A DNA stretch of 32,026 bases from Alphaproteobacteria bacterium (GTDB lineage Bacteria > Bacteroidota > Bacteroidia > Bacteroidales > FEN-979). A program made the position numbers and the translations under genes. Under the pieces are notes generated by a model, which saw nothing but the letters and a program-made list of their open reading frames with translations, did no database searches and had not been told where the DNA came from. Below are positions 16,972 to 25,327 of the stretch, in pieces (position 1 is the first letter of the stretch; every line of letters starts with the position of its first letter). The DNA lies in contig SACF01000048.1 of NCBI GenBank assembly GCA_009928665.1, positions 1 to 32,026 on the forward strand, read 5' to 3'.

Positions 16972-18309
16972 ATGTTTGAAGGTTTAAGCGATAAACTCGA
17001 CCGTGCATTTAAAGTACTGAAGGGCCACGGTCATATCACCGAAATCAATGTTGCCGAAACATTGAAAGATGTCAGAAAGGCGCTGCTCGACGCCGACGTA
17101 AGTTTTAAAATTGCTAAACTATTCACCGATCAGGTGAAGGAAAAGGCGTTGGGTCAGAATGTACTGACCGCTGTTTCCCCGGGTCAGCTTATGGTTAAGA
17201 TCGTTCACGATGAACTGGCCGAGCTGATGGGTGGACAGAAATCAGATCTGGTTCTGAAGGGCGACGCCGCTGTGATCCTCATCGCCGGATTACAGGGATC
17301 GGGTAAGACCACTTTTTCAGCGAAACTGGCACATTACCTGAAAACGAAAAAAGGGAAAAGGCCTTTACTTGTTGCCTGCGATGTGTACCGGCCTGCCGCT
17401 ATCGAGCAGTTGAAGGTCTTGGGCGCCCAGATCGGGGTTGAGGTGTTCTTTGAGGATGGATCGGCAGAACCTGTAAAGATCGCCCGTCATGCCATCAGCC
17501 ATGCCCGCGACAACGGTTGTAACGTGATCGTGATCGACACGGCCGGCCGCCTCGCCATCGACGAAGAGATGATGGATGAAATTGCCAATATCAAAATGAC
17601 GGTGAACCCTCAGGAAACCCTCTTTGTGGTCGATTCGATGACCGGCCAGGATGCCGTGAACACAGCAAAAGCCTTTAATGACCGGCTCGATTTCGACGGC
17701 GTCGTGCTTACAAAACTTGACGGCGACACAAGAGGTGGCGCTGCTTTGAGTATCAAATCGGTGGTTAATAAACCCATCAAATTCGTCGGACTGGGTGAAA
17801 AAATGGATGCGATCGACCTCTTCTACCCGGAGCGCATGGCCGACCGGATCCTGGGAATGGGCGACATCGTATCACTTGTTGAAAAAGCCCAGGAACAGTT
17901 CAACGAAGAGGAAGCGCAGAAACTTCAGAAAAAAATTGCACGGAACCAGTTCGACTTTAACGATTTTCTTTCTCAGATCAAACAGATCAAGAAAATGGGA
18001 AATGTCAAAGACCTGCTGGGTATGATACCGGGTATGGGCAAGGCAATCCGCAACCTCGAAATCGACGACAACTCCTTTAAGGGCATTGAAGCCATCATCC
18101 ATTCCATGACTCCTGAAGAGCGCGTCAATCCTGCAGTGCTGAACGGAAGCCGGCGTAAAAGGATTGCCCAGGGTTCCGGGACTACCATCCAGGAAGTGAA
18201 CCAGCTCATCAAACAATTTGACGACACCCGGAAAATGATGAAAATGGTCACTGCCAACAAAGGAAAGAATATGTCGCAGATGATGCGGAATATGAAACGT
18301 TCAAATTAA
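16972..18309 (+). CDS. ffh: Signal recognition particle protein Ffh
   Basis: 445 aa. The GTPase of the bacterial SRP, which binds signal sequences of nascent membrane proteins together with 4.5S RNA and docks with FtsY. Domains: N helical bundle (1-85); G domain with GLQGSGKT at 106-113, DTAGR at 189-193 and TKLDGD at 247-252; C-terminal methionine-rich M domain (about 300-430, including MIPGMGKAIRN and the RNA-binding NGSRRKRIAQGSG). The frame is open from ATG 16930, but family members begin MFE-LSD-L as at 16972, and a -7-like box lies between the two candidate starts. No 4.5S RNA gene was seen nearby. Confidence 0.96.
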   Translation: MFEGLSDKLDRAFKVLKGHGHITEINVAETLKDVRKALLDADVSFKIAKLFTDQVKEKALGQNVLTAVSPGQLMVKIVHDELAELMGGQKSDLVLKGDAAVILIAGLQGSGKTTFSAKLAHYLKTKKGKRPLLVACDVYRPAAIEQLKVLGAQIGVEVFFEDGSAEPVKIARHAISHARDNGCNVIVIDTAGRLAIDEEMMDEIANIKMTVNPQETLFVVDSMTGQDAVNTAKAFNDRLDFDGVVLTKLDGDTRGGAALSIKSVVNKPIKFVGLGEKMDAIDLFYPERMADRILGMGDIVSLVEKAQEQFNEEEAQKLQKKIARNQFDFNDFLSQIKQIKKMGNVKDLLGMIPGMGKAIRNLEIDDNSFKGIEAIIHSMTPEERVNPAVLNGSRRKRIAQGSGTTIQEVNQLIKQFDDTRKMMKMVTANKGKNMSQMMRNMKRSN

Positions 18310-18482
18310 ACCTGATACCGGAATACAGCGGCCAGCCTGTAAGTATGGTTTGGAACTGCACATCCCGGTATCGGCGCCTTAAAACAGATCCATGAAATAT
18401 CTGCAGTAACCTGGTTCATGCAAATCGTGATTGATAACAATGGATATTCCATTTGGCCAATGAAATATAAAATCATTAACAA

Positions 18483-19373
18483 ATGAAACTTTTAGATGGT
18501 AAACTGATTGCCGATCAGATAAAAGATGAACTGGCCCGCGAGGTACGGGAGAATTTCATCGACAAAGGATTGAATCCGCCCCACCTGGCTGCCATCCTGG
18601 TTGGTGAGGATCCGGCGAGTCTTTCTTATGTTGCCGGGAAGGAACGCTCCTGTCGCGAAGTAGGATTCACCTCCTCGGTTTACCGCTACCCGGAAAACAT
18701 AAGCAGGGAAAAGCTTTTCGAAGTAATCGATTTTCTGAACCATGATCCCGAGATCAGCGGTTTCATCGTCCAACTGCCCCTGCCGCGACACATCAGCGAA
18801 CTGGAGGTGATCGAACGAATCGATCCCTCCAAGGATGTCGACGGCTTTCACCCGGTGAACCTGGGAAAGATGATGCTGAACCTGCCCTGTTTCCTTCCGG
18901 CAACCCCGAAAGGGATTATGACGCTTCTCGAAAGATACCAGATTGAAACATCCGGTAAAAATTGTGTGGTACTCGGCCGGAGTAACATCGTTGGAACGCC
19001 GGTCAGCGTGCTCCTATCGAGAAAATCGAACCCGGGCAATGCAACCGTGACGCTGTGCCACAGTCTATCTCAAAACATCCGTGCGCTGACAGCACAAGCC
19101 GATATTTTGATCGCCGCAATTGGCAAACAAGGCTTTGTCACGGCCGACATGGTAAAGAACGATGCCGTGGTTATTGATGTCGGGATTCACCGGATACCAT
19201 CCGAAACTTCAAAGTCGGGATTCCGGTTGGTCGGTGATGTAGATTTTCCAGGGGTTTCGAAGAAATGCAGTTATATAACCCCGGTTCCGGGCGGTGTCGG
19301 GCTGATGACGGTCGTTTCATTGCTCCAGAACACGCTCGCGGCAGCCAGGATGAAATTACCTGCGGTACAGTGA
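18483..19373 (+). CDS. folD: Bifunctional methylenetetrahydrofolate dehydrogenase/cyclohydrolase FolD
   Basis: 296 aa. It interconverts 5,10-methylene-THF and 10-formyl-THF in one-carbon metabolism using NADP+. The catalytic Tyr49-x3-Lys53 pair is in SYVAGKERSCREVG, QLPLP is at 97-101 and the cofactor-binding GRSNIVGTP at 165-173. The C-terminal signature normally read as PGGVGPMT is PGGVGLMT here (Pro to Leu at 274), and the usual PCTP is PATP (about 139-142). Other catalytic residues look intact, so it is probably active. The stop codon overlaps the queE start (GTGA), indicating translational coupling. The 173-base gap from ffh holds only a weak inverted repeat. Confidence 0.95.
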   Translation: MKLLDGKLIADQIKDELAREVRENFIDKGLNPPHLAAILVGEDPASLSYVAGKERSCREVGFTSSVYRYPENISREKLFEVIDFLNHDPEISGFIVQLPLPRHISELEVIERIDPSKDVDGFHPVNLGKMMLNLPCFLPATPKGIMTLLERYQIETSGKNCVVLGRSNIVGTPVSVLLSRKSNPGNATVTLCHSLSQNIRALTAQADILIAAIGKQGFVTADMVKNDAVVIDVGIHRIPSETSKSGFRLVGDVDFPGVSKKCSYITPVPGGVGLMTVVSLLQNTLAAARMKLPAVQ

Positions 19374-20002
19374 ACCATTCCCAAAATACCCTGCTGGAGC
19401 TCGGAAAATTACTCCCCGTGATGGAAGAATTCTATTCCGTACAGGGTGAAGGATTCAACACCGGGCAACCCGCATACTTTATCCGTATTGGCGGGTGCGA
19501 CGTCGGCTGTCGCTGGTGTGATGTGAAGGAATCATGGAATGCTTCCGACTTTCCGCCGGTCAGTACCGATGAAGTCATCAGCCGGGCCGTGGAATTTCCG
19601 GCCAAAGCCATCGTGGTGACGGGTGGAGAACCCCTTCTGTATAACCTCGGCTACCTGTGTGAAAAGCTTCACCGGTTGGGGTTCAGGACGTTTCTTGAAA
19701 CATCGGGATCACAACCACTCAGCGGATCCTGGGATTGGATATGCCTGTCGCCTAAAAAGGATGCGCCGCCGTTTCCGGAAGTTGCAGTAAGGGCACAAGA
19801 ACTGAAGGTCATTGTTCATGACGATTCCGACTTCGCCTGGGCCGAAGAAAACCGAAAGTTAATACCTTCCGGTTGCCTGTGTTTCCTTCAACCCGAATGG
19901 AGCCGGCACAATACCATGATACCCGCCATCGTTCGTTATATAAAGGACAACCCGGAATGGAGAATCTCGTTACAAAGTCATAAATACATGCACATTCCCT
20001 GA
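19370..20002 (+). CDS. queE: 7-carboxy-7-deazaguanine synthase QueE
   Basis: 210 aa. A radical SAM enzyme that contracts 6-carboxytetrahydropterin to 7-carboxy-7-deazaguanine, on the way to preQ0 and queuosine. The iron-sulfur cluster motif is C43-x3-C47-x2-C50 (GGCDVGCRWCD) after EEFYSVQGEGFNTG. The TGGEP SAM-binding motif follows (AIVVTGGEPLLYN). The frame is open back into folD (to 19265), but the GTG at 19370 overlaps the folD TGA as GTGA and gives the family N-terminus, so I chose it. No queC, queD or queF is visible around it. Coupling to folD may simply reflect shared folate/pterin metabolism. Confidence 0.93.
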   Translation: MNHSQNTLLELGKLLPVMEEFYSVQGEGFNTGQPAYFIRIGGCDVGCRWCDVKESWNASDFPPVSTDEVISRAVEFPAKAIVVTGGEPLLYNLGYLCEKLHRLGFRTFLETSGSQPLSGSWDWICLSPKKDAPPFPEVAVRAQELKVIVHDDSDFAWAEENRKLIPSGCLCFLQPEWSRHNTMIPAIVRYIKDNPEWRISLQSHKYMHIP

Positions 20003-20004
20003 CC

Positions 20005-21945
20005 ATGCGCCGGATCTTTTTTCTGATACTGGTTTTTGCAGCATCGTTGCATCAGGTCGACGGGCAACAGTCTCAGTTGTCGACCCGGAATAAACGGGCC
20101 GAAAAGTATTTTTTCACGGCAATCGACGCCTACCGGGCCGGCAACCTTTCAAAAGCATTGAATGATCTGAACAGAGCGGTTGAAGCGGATCCGCTTTTTA
20201 CCGAAGCCTTTATTCTCAGGGGTGACGTTTATGCCGATCTGCGCCAGCCCGACCAGGCCATCGATTCATACCAGTCGGCCATCATGACCAACAATCCCTT
20301 CGCCCCGAGTCTTTACATGATCCTTGCCGGAGTGCAGCAAAATGCAGGACGATACGGGGATGCACGTCTCAATTACATCAGGTTCATGGAATCACAAGGG
20401 ATCCCGGAATCAAAGAAACAGCAGGCTGAAAAAGGAGTTATGGCCTGCGATTTTGCCCTTGATGCGATGGCACACCCCGTTCCGTTCTCACCGGTCAACA
20501 TGGGCGACAGCATCAACACACCTTATGACGAATACATTAACGCCATAACCGCGGATGAAGAACGACTCTATTTCACAAGGAAAAATCCCCGGAATGCAAT
20601 GACCATCGACCGGAGCCAGGAATTCGAGGAAGATTTTTATTTCGCTGTAAGACGGGATACATCATGGCGTTACGCACAGAGCCTCGGCACCCCTATCAAT
20701 ACCCACGGCAACGAGGGGGCACTCTCCATCTCACCCGACGGGAAATACCTCTTTTTTGCAGCCTGCAACCGGGAGGACGGATTTGGGAGTTGCGATCTGT
20801 ATTGGTCCCGGTGGGTCGACAACCACTGGAGCCTCCCGGAGAATCTGGGACCGACTGTGAATTCGCCTCAGTGGGATTCCCAACCCTCTTTCTCCTCTGA
20901 TGGTAAAACCCTCTATTTTGCAAGCAAAAGGAGCGGCGGAAAAGGAAGCTCTGATATCTGGACAACACATCTGCAGTCCGGGGGGAATTGGAGTGTCCCT
21001 GAAAACTTAGGAGATTCGGTCAACACCCCTCAGGAGGAGATGGCCCCCTTCATTCATCCCGATGATCAGACCCTCTATTTTTCTTCAAAAGGGCATCGGG
21101 GTATGGGTGGGCTGGATCTGTTCTTTTGCAGGAAAAACCGGGATGACCGGTGGGGATCACCCATCAATCTTGGATATCCCATCAATACACACGCCGAAGA
21201 AATTACCCTGGTCGTAAATTCCAAAGGAAATATGGCATTCATCTCCTCCGATAAACTGGGCGGTAAAGGACGACAGGACGTTTATGAATTTCCGTTATAC
21301 GATAAAGCAAGACCTTTACTGACGACCTATTTCAAGGGCGTTGTCTATGACGAAGAGACTAAATCCAGGCTTGACGCACGTTTTGAGCTGACTGACCTGG
21401 AACAGATGAAGCTGATCGCCGAATCACGGTCGGATCGGGTAACCGGCGAATTTCTCCTGGTACTGCCTACCGAACGAAATTACGGACTTAACGTATCCAG
21501 GGAAGGATACCTGTTTTATTCCGAAAATTTCCCCCTTACGGGAAACGGAGATCTGTCGAAACCTTTTATTAAAAACATTCCCCTGAAACCGATTAAAGTA
21601 GGAGAGAAGGTCGTTCTGAAGAATATTTTTTTCGATACAGATCAATATTCTCTGAAAGATCAATCCATGGTTGAACTTGATAAACTGGTTGATTTTCTAA
21701 GGAAAAATCCGAAATTGAAAATCGAAATCAGCGGACATACCGATAACGTTGGAACCTCCGGCCACAACCTGGAATTGTCACAAAACCGGGCAAAAGCGGT
21801 ATTCGACTTTCTCTCAGTTCACGGCATTGACGGTAAAAGAATGACCTACAAGGGCTATGGCTTTAACGAACCGGTCGACTCGAATGATACAGAGTCGGGG
21901 AGGGCCAATAACCGGAGAACTGAATTTAAAGTCATTGGGAATTAA
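20005..21945 (+). CDS. PorE-like TPR / PD40 propeller / carboxypeptidase-regulatory / OmpA-C protein
   Basis: 646 aa, starting two bases after queE. A signal peptide covers about 1-21 (MRRIFFLILVFAASLHQVDG). TPR repeats span about 30-150, followed by a PD40/WD40-type beta-propeller at about 165-425 with recurring blades (SISPDGKYLFFA, SFSSDGKTLYFASKRSGGKG, FIHPDDQTLYFSSKGHRGMG). A carboxypeptidase-regulatory-like beta domain is at about 430-515 and an OmpA-C peptidoglycan-binding domain at about 530-646 (FFDTDQYSL at 543, GHTDNVGT with His578, LELSQNRAKAV). This domain order is that of PorE, a T9SS component in Porphyromonas gingivalis. PorE is a lipoprotein, whereas no lipobox Cys is seen here, so it may be a paralogue. 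It probably links the outer membrane complex to peptidoglycan. Confidence 0.85.
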   Translation: MRRIFFLILVFAASLHQVDGQQSQLSTRNKRAEKYFFTAIDAYRAGNLSKALNDLNRAVEADPLFTEAFILRGDVYADLRQPDQAIDSYQSAIMTNNPFAPSLYMILAGVQQNAGRYGDARLNYIRFMESQGIPESKKQQAEKGVMACDFALDAMAHPVPFSPVNMGDSINTPYDEYINAITADEERLYFTRKNPRNAMTIDRSQEFEEDFYFAVRRDTSWRYAQSLGTPINTHGNEGALSISPDGKYLFFAACNREDGFGSCDLYWSRWVDNHWSLPENLGPTVNSPQWDSQPSFSSDGKTLYFASKRSGGKGSSDIWTTHLQSGGNWSVPENLGDSVNTPQEEMAPFIHPDDQTLYFSSKGHRGMGGLDLFFCRKNRDDRWGSPINLGYPINTHAEEITLVVNSKGNMAFISSDKLGGKGRQDVYEFPLYDKARPLLTTYFKGVVYDEETKSRLDARFELTDLEQMKLIAESRSDRVTGEFLLVLPTERNYGLNVSREGYLFYSENFPLTGNGDLSKPFIKNIPLKPIKVGEKVVLKNIFFDTDQYSLKDQSMVELDKLVDFLRKNPKLKIEISGHTDNVGTSGHNLELSQNRAKAVFDFLSVHGIDGKRMTYKGYGFNEPVDSNDTESGRANNRRTEFKVIGN

Positions 21946-21964
21946 ATTAAAGTTTGTACCTTTG
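21935..21964 (+). promoter_or_regulatory. Promoter for thrS (TTG-N19-TACCTTTG)
   Basis: TTG at 21935-21937, a 19-base spacer and TACCTTTG at 21957-21964 give a textbook Bacteroidota promoter. The -33 overlaps the end of the preceding OmpA-family gene. The ATG follows 26 bases after the -7 box. Confidence 0.75.
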
Positions 21965-21990
21965 CACCCCTCAAAACCACACGCTGACTC

Positions 21991-23934
21991 ATGATTCGTA
22001 TTACTTTACCCGATAATTCCGTTCGTCAATATCCTGAAGGTGTTACGGGACTTGATATTGCAAAAAGCATCAGTGAAGGACTGGCGCGGAATGTTCTTTC
22101 TGTTATGGTTGATGGAACGGTACAGGATGCTACACGTACCATCGAAAAGGATGCTTCTGTCAGGTTGCTGACCTGGAATGATCCCGAAGGTAAAGCCACC
22201 ATGTGGCACTCCTCGGCACACTTGATGGCCGAAGCGATCGAGTTGCTTTACCCGGGCGCCAAATTCGGGATCGGTCCGGATGTGGAGAACGGATTTTACT
22301 ACGATATCGATTTCGGCTCGCAGACCATTTCCTCCGATGATTTTCCGAAGATTGAAAAAAAGATTCTGGAGCTGGCAAGGGAAAAGCAGCAGTATCTCCG
22401 GAAAGAGGTTTCGAAGGAGGAGGCGATCCGTTATTTCACCCGGAAGGGAGATGAATATAAAATTGAACTGATTCAGGACCTTCCCGACGGGAGTATCACT
22501 TTTTACGAATCAGGAAAATTCACGGATCTTTGCCGGGGGCCGCATCTGCCCGATACCGGATTCATCAAAGCGGTTAAATTGTTGAATATAGCCGGCGCCT
22601 ATTGGCGCGGCGATGAAAAGCGCAAACAGCTGACCCGCATCTACGGCATCACCTTCCCAAAACAAAAAGAACTTGACGATTTCCTCATTCTTCTTGAGGA
22701 AGCAAAGAAACGGGATCACCGGAAGCTGGGGAAAGAGTTGGAATTGTTTGCCTTTTCTCAGAAAGTAGGACTGGGATTGCCACTTTGGTTGCCCCGGGGC
22801 GCCCAGTTGCGTGAACGACTTGAGATGTTCCTGAAAAAAGTCCAGAAAAAAGCAGGATATCAACAGGTTATGTGCCCCCATATCGGGAATGTAGAGTTGT
22901 ACAAGACCTCGGGCCATTACCAGAAATACGGAGAGAGCTCATTCAGGCCCATATCGACTCCGGTCGAAGGGGAAGAGTTCTTCCTGAAACCCATGAATTG
23001 TCCCCATCATTGCGAAATCTATAAAACTTCCCCCAGATCTTACCGGGATCTTCCGATCCGGCTTGCCGAATTCGGCACGGTATACCGGTATGAACAGAGT
23101 GGCGAACTTCACGGATTGACCCGTGTTCGGGGATTTACGCAGGATGACGCCCACATTTTCTGTACACCGGAACAGGTGAAGGATGAATTCAAGGGCGTCA
23201 TGGATATCGTCATGCTTATTTTTAAAGCGCTCGATTTCAAAGACTTTATTGTTCAGATTTCGCTCCGTGATCCCAATAACAAAGAAAAATATATCGGATC
23301 GGATGAGAATTGGGAAAAAGCTGAAACCGCGATCATGGAAGTTGCAGGCGAACGCGGCCTGACAACCGTTGTCGTACCGGGCGAAGCTGCCTTCTACGGT
23401 CCTAAGATGGATTTCATGGTCAAGGACGCCCTGGGACGCAAATGGCAGCTCGGAACGATCCAGGTTGATTACAATCTTCCCGAACGGTTTGATCTGGAAT
23501 ACATTGGAGCCGACAACCAGAAGCATCGCCCGGTCATGATCCACAGGGCTCCCTTCGGTTCAATGGAACGGTTCGTGGCAGTACTGCTCGAACACACTGC
23601 CGGTGATTTCCCGCTCTGGCTCACACCCGATCAGGCTATCGTATTGCCAATCAGTGAGAAATATCAGAATTATGCAAAAAAAGTTTTAAATTTGCTGAAT
23701 AATTCCGAAATTCGCACCCTGATTGACGATCGGAACGAGAAGGCAGGCAAGAAGATCAGGGATGCTGAAATGAAGAAAATTCCTTATATGCTCGTGGTGG
23801 GTGAACGCGAAGAGAATGAAGGAACGGTCTCAGTCAGAAGGCATGGTCAGGGTGATCTTGGTCCCGTAAAAGTGGAAGATTTTATTGTAAAGTTACGGGA
23901 AGAGATCAGTAATGAACTGGGTGAAATAAACTGA
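21991..23934 (+). CDS. thrS: Threonyl-tRNA synthetase
   Basis: 647 aa. A class II synthetase that charges tRNA-Thr. TGS domain at 1-60; editing domain with the HxxxH motif (His73, His77 in HSSAHLMAEAIELLYPGA); class II catalytic core with the zinc ligands Cys337 (MNCPHH), His388 (DDAHIFC) and His518 (MIHRAPFGSMER). A C-terminal anticodon-binding domain covers about 545-647. It has a strong promoter of its own and heads the thrS-infC-rpmI-rplT cluster found across many bacteria. No T-box or long leader is present; the leader is only about 20 bases. Confidence 0.98.
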   Translation: MIRITLPDNSVRQYPEGVTGLDIAKSISEGLARNVLSVMVDGTVQDATRTIEKDASVRLLTWNDPEGKATMWHSSAHLMAEAIELLYPGAKFGIGPDVENGFYYDIDFGSQTISSDDFPKIEKKILELAREKQQYLRKEVSKEEAIRYFTRKGDEYKIELIQDLPDGSITFYESGKFTDLCRGPHLPDTGFIKAVKLLNIAGAYWRGDEKRKQLTRIYGITFPKQKELDDFLILLEEAKKRDHRKLGKELELFAFSQKVGLGLPLWLPRGAQLRERLEMFLKKVQKKAGYQQVMCPHIGNVELYKTSGHYQKYGESSFRPISTPVEGEEFFLKPMNCPHHCEIYKTSPRSYRDLPIRLAEFGTVYRYEQSGELHGLTRVRGFTQDDAHIFCTPEQVKDEFKGVMDIVMLIFKALDFKDFIVQISLRDPNNKEKYIGSDENWEKAETAIMEVAGERGLTTVVVPGEAAFYGPKMDFMVKDALGRKWQLGTIQVDYNLPERFDLEYIGADNQKHRPVMIHRAPFGSMERFVAVLLEHTAGDFPLWLTPDQAIVLPISEKYQNYAKKVLNLLNNSEIRTLIDDRNEKAGKKIRDAEMKKIPYMLVVGEREENEGTVSVRRHGQGDLGPVKVEDFIVKLREEISNELGEIN

Positions 23935-24018
23935 CGCTTTAACCTGAATGCATTGATACCACATTCTTTGACAGACTGATCTGCTGCCAGATAAAAAAAC
24001 AAAGTATTAACCAAAGAT

Positions 24019-24023
24019 AGGAG
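24019..24023 (+). promoter_or_regulatory. Shine-Dalgarno AGGAG in front of the proposed infC start
   Basis: AGGAG lies 8 bases upstream of ATA 24032, the optimal spacing. Genes in this window otherwise lack such sequences, as expected for Bacteroidota, whose ribosomes occlude the anti-SD. Its presence here decides the start among several non-ATG candidates. Confidence 0.7.
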
Positions 24024-24031
24024 ATAACACT

Positions 24032-24586
24032 ATAGTAACGCAATTCAATGGTCCCCGGCGGACTCCCAGACCCGGGAAAAAAGAAGAGCCGTACAATATC
24101 AATCAATGGATTAAAGCGCCCGTAGTCCGTGTTGTTGGCGAAAATATTCAACAAGGCATATACAACATCCGTGAAGCCTTGAATATTGCAGAAATGCAGG
24201 GTCTTGACCTGGTCGAAATTTCCCCCACCGCAAATCCTCCGGTTTGCAAGGTGGTCGATTACAAAAAGTTTCTTTATGAATTAAAAAAGAAACAAAAAGA
24301 GATGAAGGCCAAAACGGCTAAAGTCGTGATCAAGGAGATTCGCCTCGGACCCAATACCGATGACCATGATTTCAATTTCAAACTCAATCATGCCATCAAG
24401 TTTCTTAAAGAAAATGCAAAAGTCAAGGTGGATGTGTTTTTTAAGGGCAGATCCATCATCTATAAAGAACAGGGAGAACTGATCCTTCTGAAATTTGCCC
24501 AGGCGCTGGTTGATGTCGGAAAAATCGAACAGATGCCGCGCCTCGAAGGAAAACGGATGATCATGATCATTTCCCCAAAGAAATAA
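24032..24586 (+). CDS. infC: Translation initiation factor IF-3 with AUA start
   Basis: 184 aa from ATA 24032. IF-3 binds the 30S subunit, prevents premature 50S joining and checks start codons. The family N-domain is coded upstream of the first standard start (TTG 24179): PYNINQWIKAPVVRVVGENI, then QQGIYNIREALNIA. After that come LDLVEISPTANPPVCKVVDY, the lysine-rich linker (about residues 75-100) and the C-domain ending QMPRLEGKRMIMIISPKK. The frame is closed by TAA at 24008, and no ATG, GTG or TTG lies between it and 24179, so a rare start is required. ATA 24032 is 8 bases after AGGAG. Rare starts in infC (AUU in E. coli) give autoregulation by IF-3. It lies 97 bases after thrS and 63 before rpmI. 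Confidence 0.9.
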   Translation: MVTQFNGPRRTPRPGKKEEPYNINQWIKAPVVRVVGENIQQGIYNIREALNIAEMQGLDLVEISPTANPPVCKVVDYKKFLYELKKKQKEMKAKTAKVVIKEIRLGPNTDDHDFNFKLNHAIKFLKENAKVKVDVFFKGRSIIYKEQGELILLKFAQALVDVGKIEQMPRLEGKRMIMIISPKK

Positions 24587-24601
24587 GTTAAATCAATTAT
24601 C

Positions 24602-24637
24602 AAATCAATCAATAAATCAATCAATAAATCATTAATT
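24602..24637. repeat. Tandem 12-mer AAATCAATCAAT (two exact copies plus a decayed third)
   Basis: Exact copies at 24602-24613 and 24614-24625 are followed by AAATCATTAATT. They fill most of the infC-rpmI gap. They could be a slippage-prone spacer or an A/U-rich, unstructured leader before rpmI; no protein or RNA motif is recognised. Confidence 0.7.
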
Positions 24638-24649
24638 AACAAAGGTAAC

Positions 24650-24844
24650 ATGCCAAAAATGAAAACGAAATCCGGTGCCAAGAAAAGGTTTTCTCTTACG
24701 GGGACCGGAAAAATCAAACGGAAGCATGCCTACAAAAGCCACATTCTGACCAAAAAGACCACGAAAAGGAAACGTAACCTGACCTATTCGACGCTGGTAA
24801 ATAAGGCCGATGAAGCGAATGTAAAGGAGATGCTCCAGGGTTAA
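24650..24844 (+). CDS. rpmI: 50S ribosomal protein L35
   Basis: 64 aa, very basic. The family N-terminus MPKMKTKSGAKKRF and the central KRKHAYKSHILTKKTTKRKR stretch identify bL35. Full length. It sits between infC and rplT in the conserved order. Confidence 0.97.
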   Translation: MPKMKTKSGAKKRFSLTGTGKIKRKHAYKSHILTKKTTKRKRNLTYSTLVNKADEANVKEMLQG

Positions 24845-24916
24845 TTCATCATTGTTTAACTTGTGCACAGCTTCAAGATCCCGTATTTGGGACGCTGACA
24901 CAAAAAATCGAAAAAA

Positions 24917-25264
24917 ATGCCAAGATCAGTAAACGCAGTCGCCTCGCGTGAGAGAAGGAAAAAAATCCTGAAACGGGCCAAAGGACAATTCGGCAGAAGA
25001 AAGAATGTCCTGACCGTTGCGAAAAATTCAGTTGAAAAAGGTTTAACCTACGCATACCGTGACCGCAGAACCAAGAAAAGAAATTTCAGGGGACTGTGGA
25101 TCACCCGCATCAATGCCGGGGTGCGTGCCTATGGAATGTCCTATTCGGTATTTATGGGGAAACTGGCGGAAAAGAATATTCTGCTGAATCGTAAAACCCT
25201 TGCCGACCTGGCAATGAATCACCCCGAGGCTTTTAAAGCCGTTGTCGAAGCAGCAAACGCATAA
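24917..25264 (+). CDS. rplT: 50S ribosomal protein L20
   Basis: 115 aa, the usual length. bL20 is an early-binding 23S rRNA assembly protein. The basic N-terminal extension (MPRSVNAVASRERRKKILKR) and the globular C-domain (RNFRGLWITRINAGVRAYGM ... NPEAF-like NHPEAFKAVVEAA) are clear. In E. coli L20 represses rpmI-rplT translation; no equivalent operator structure was identified here. A terminator follows 20 bases after the stop. Confidence 0.98.
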   Translation: MPRSVNAVASRERRKKILKRAKGQFGRRKNVLTVAKNSVEKGLTYAYRDRRTKKRNFRGLWITRINAGVRAYGMSYSVFMGKLAEKNILLNRKTLADLAMNHPEAFKAVVEAANA

Positions 25265-25284
25265 TTCCTGCTGAACATAAAACG

Positions 25285-25312
25285 AAAAGAGCGGCTCAAA
25301 GGCCGCTTTTTT
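25285..25312. terminator. Terminator after rplT, likely bidirectional
   Basis: The stem AGCGGC/GCCGCT with flanking A/T pairs, a short loop (TCAAAG) and a T run at 25307-25312 ends the thrS-rplT cluster. An A-rich left flank would give a T run for the converging minus-strand gene. Confidence 0.85.
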
Positions 25313-25327
25313 AATTGCCCCGCCCAA

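Noticed and set aside
18314..18372. Inverted repeat GATACCGG/CCGGTATC between ffh and folD as a terminator or small RNA
   Set aside because: Only 8-bp arms separated by 43 bases with no T run; no RNA family resemblance.
24179..24586. infC starting at TTG 24179 (135 aa)
   Set aside because: It would lose the conserved IF-3 N-domain start, which is clearly encoded upstream in the same frame.
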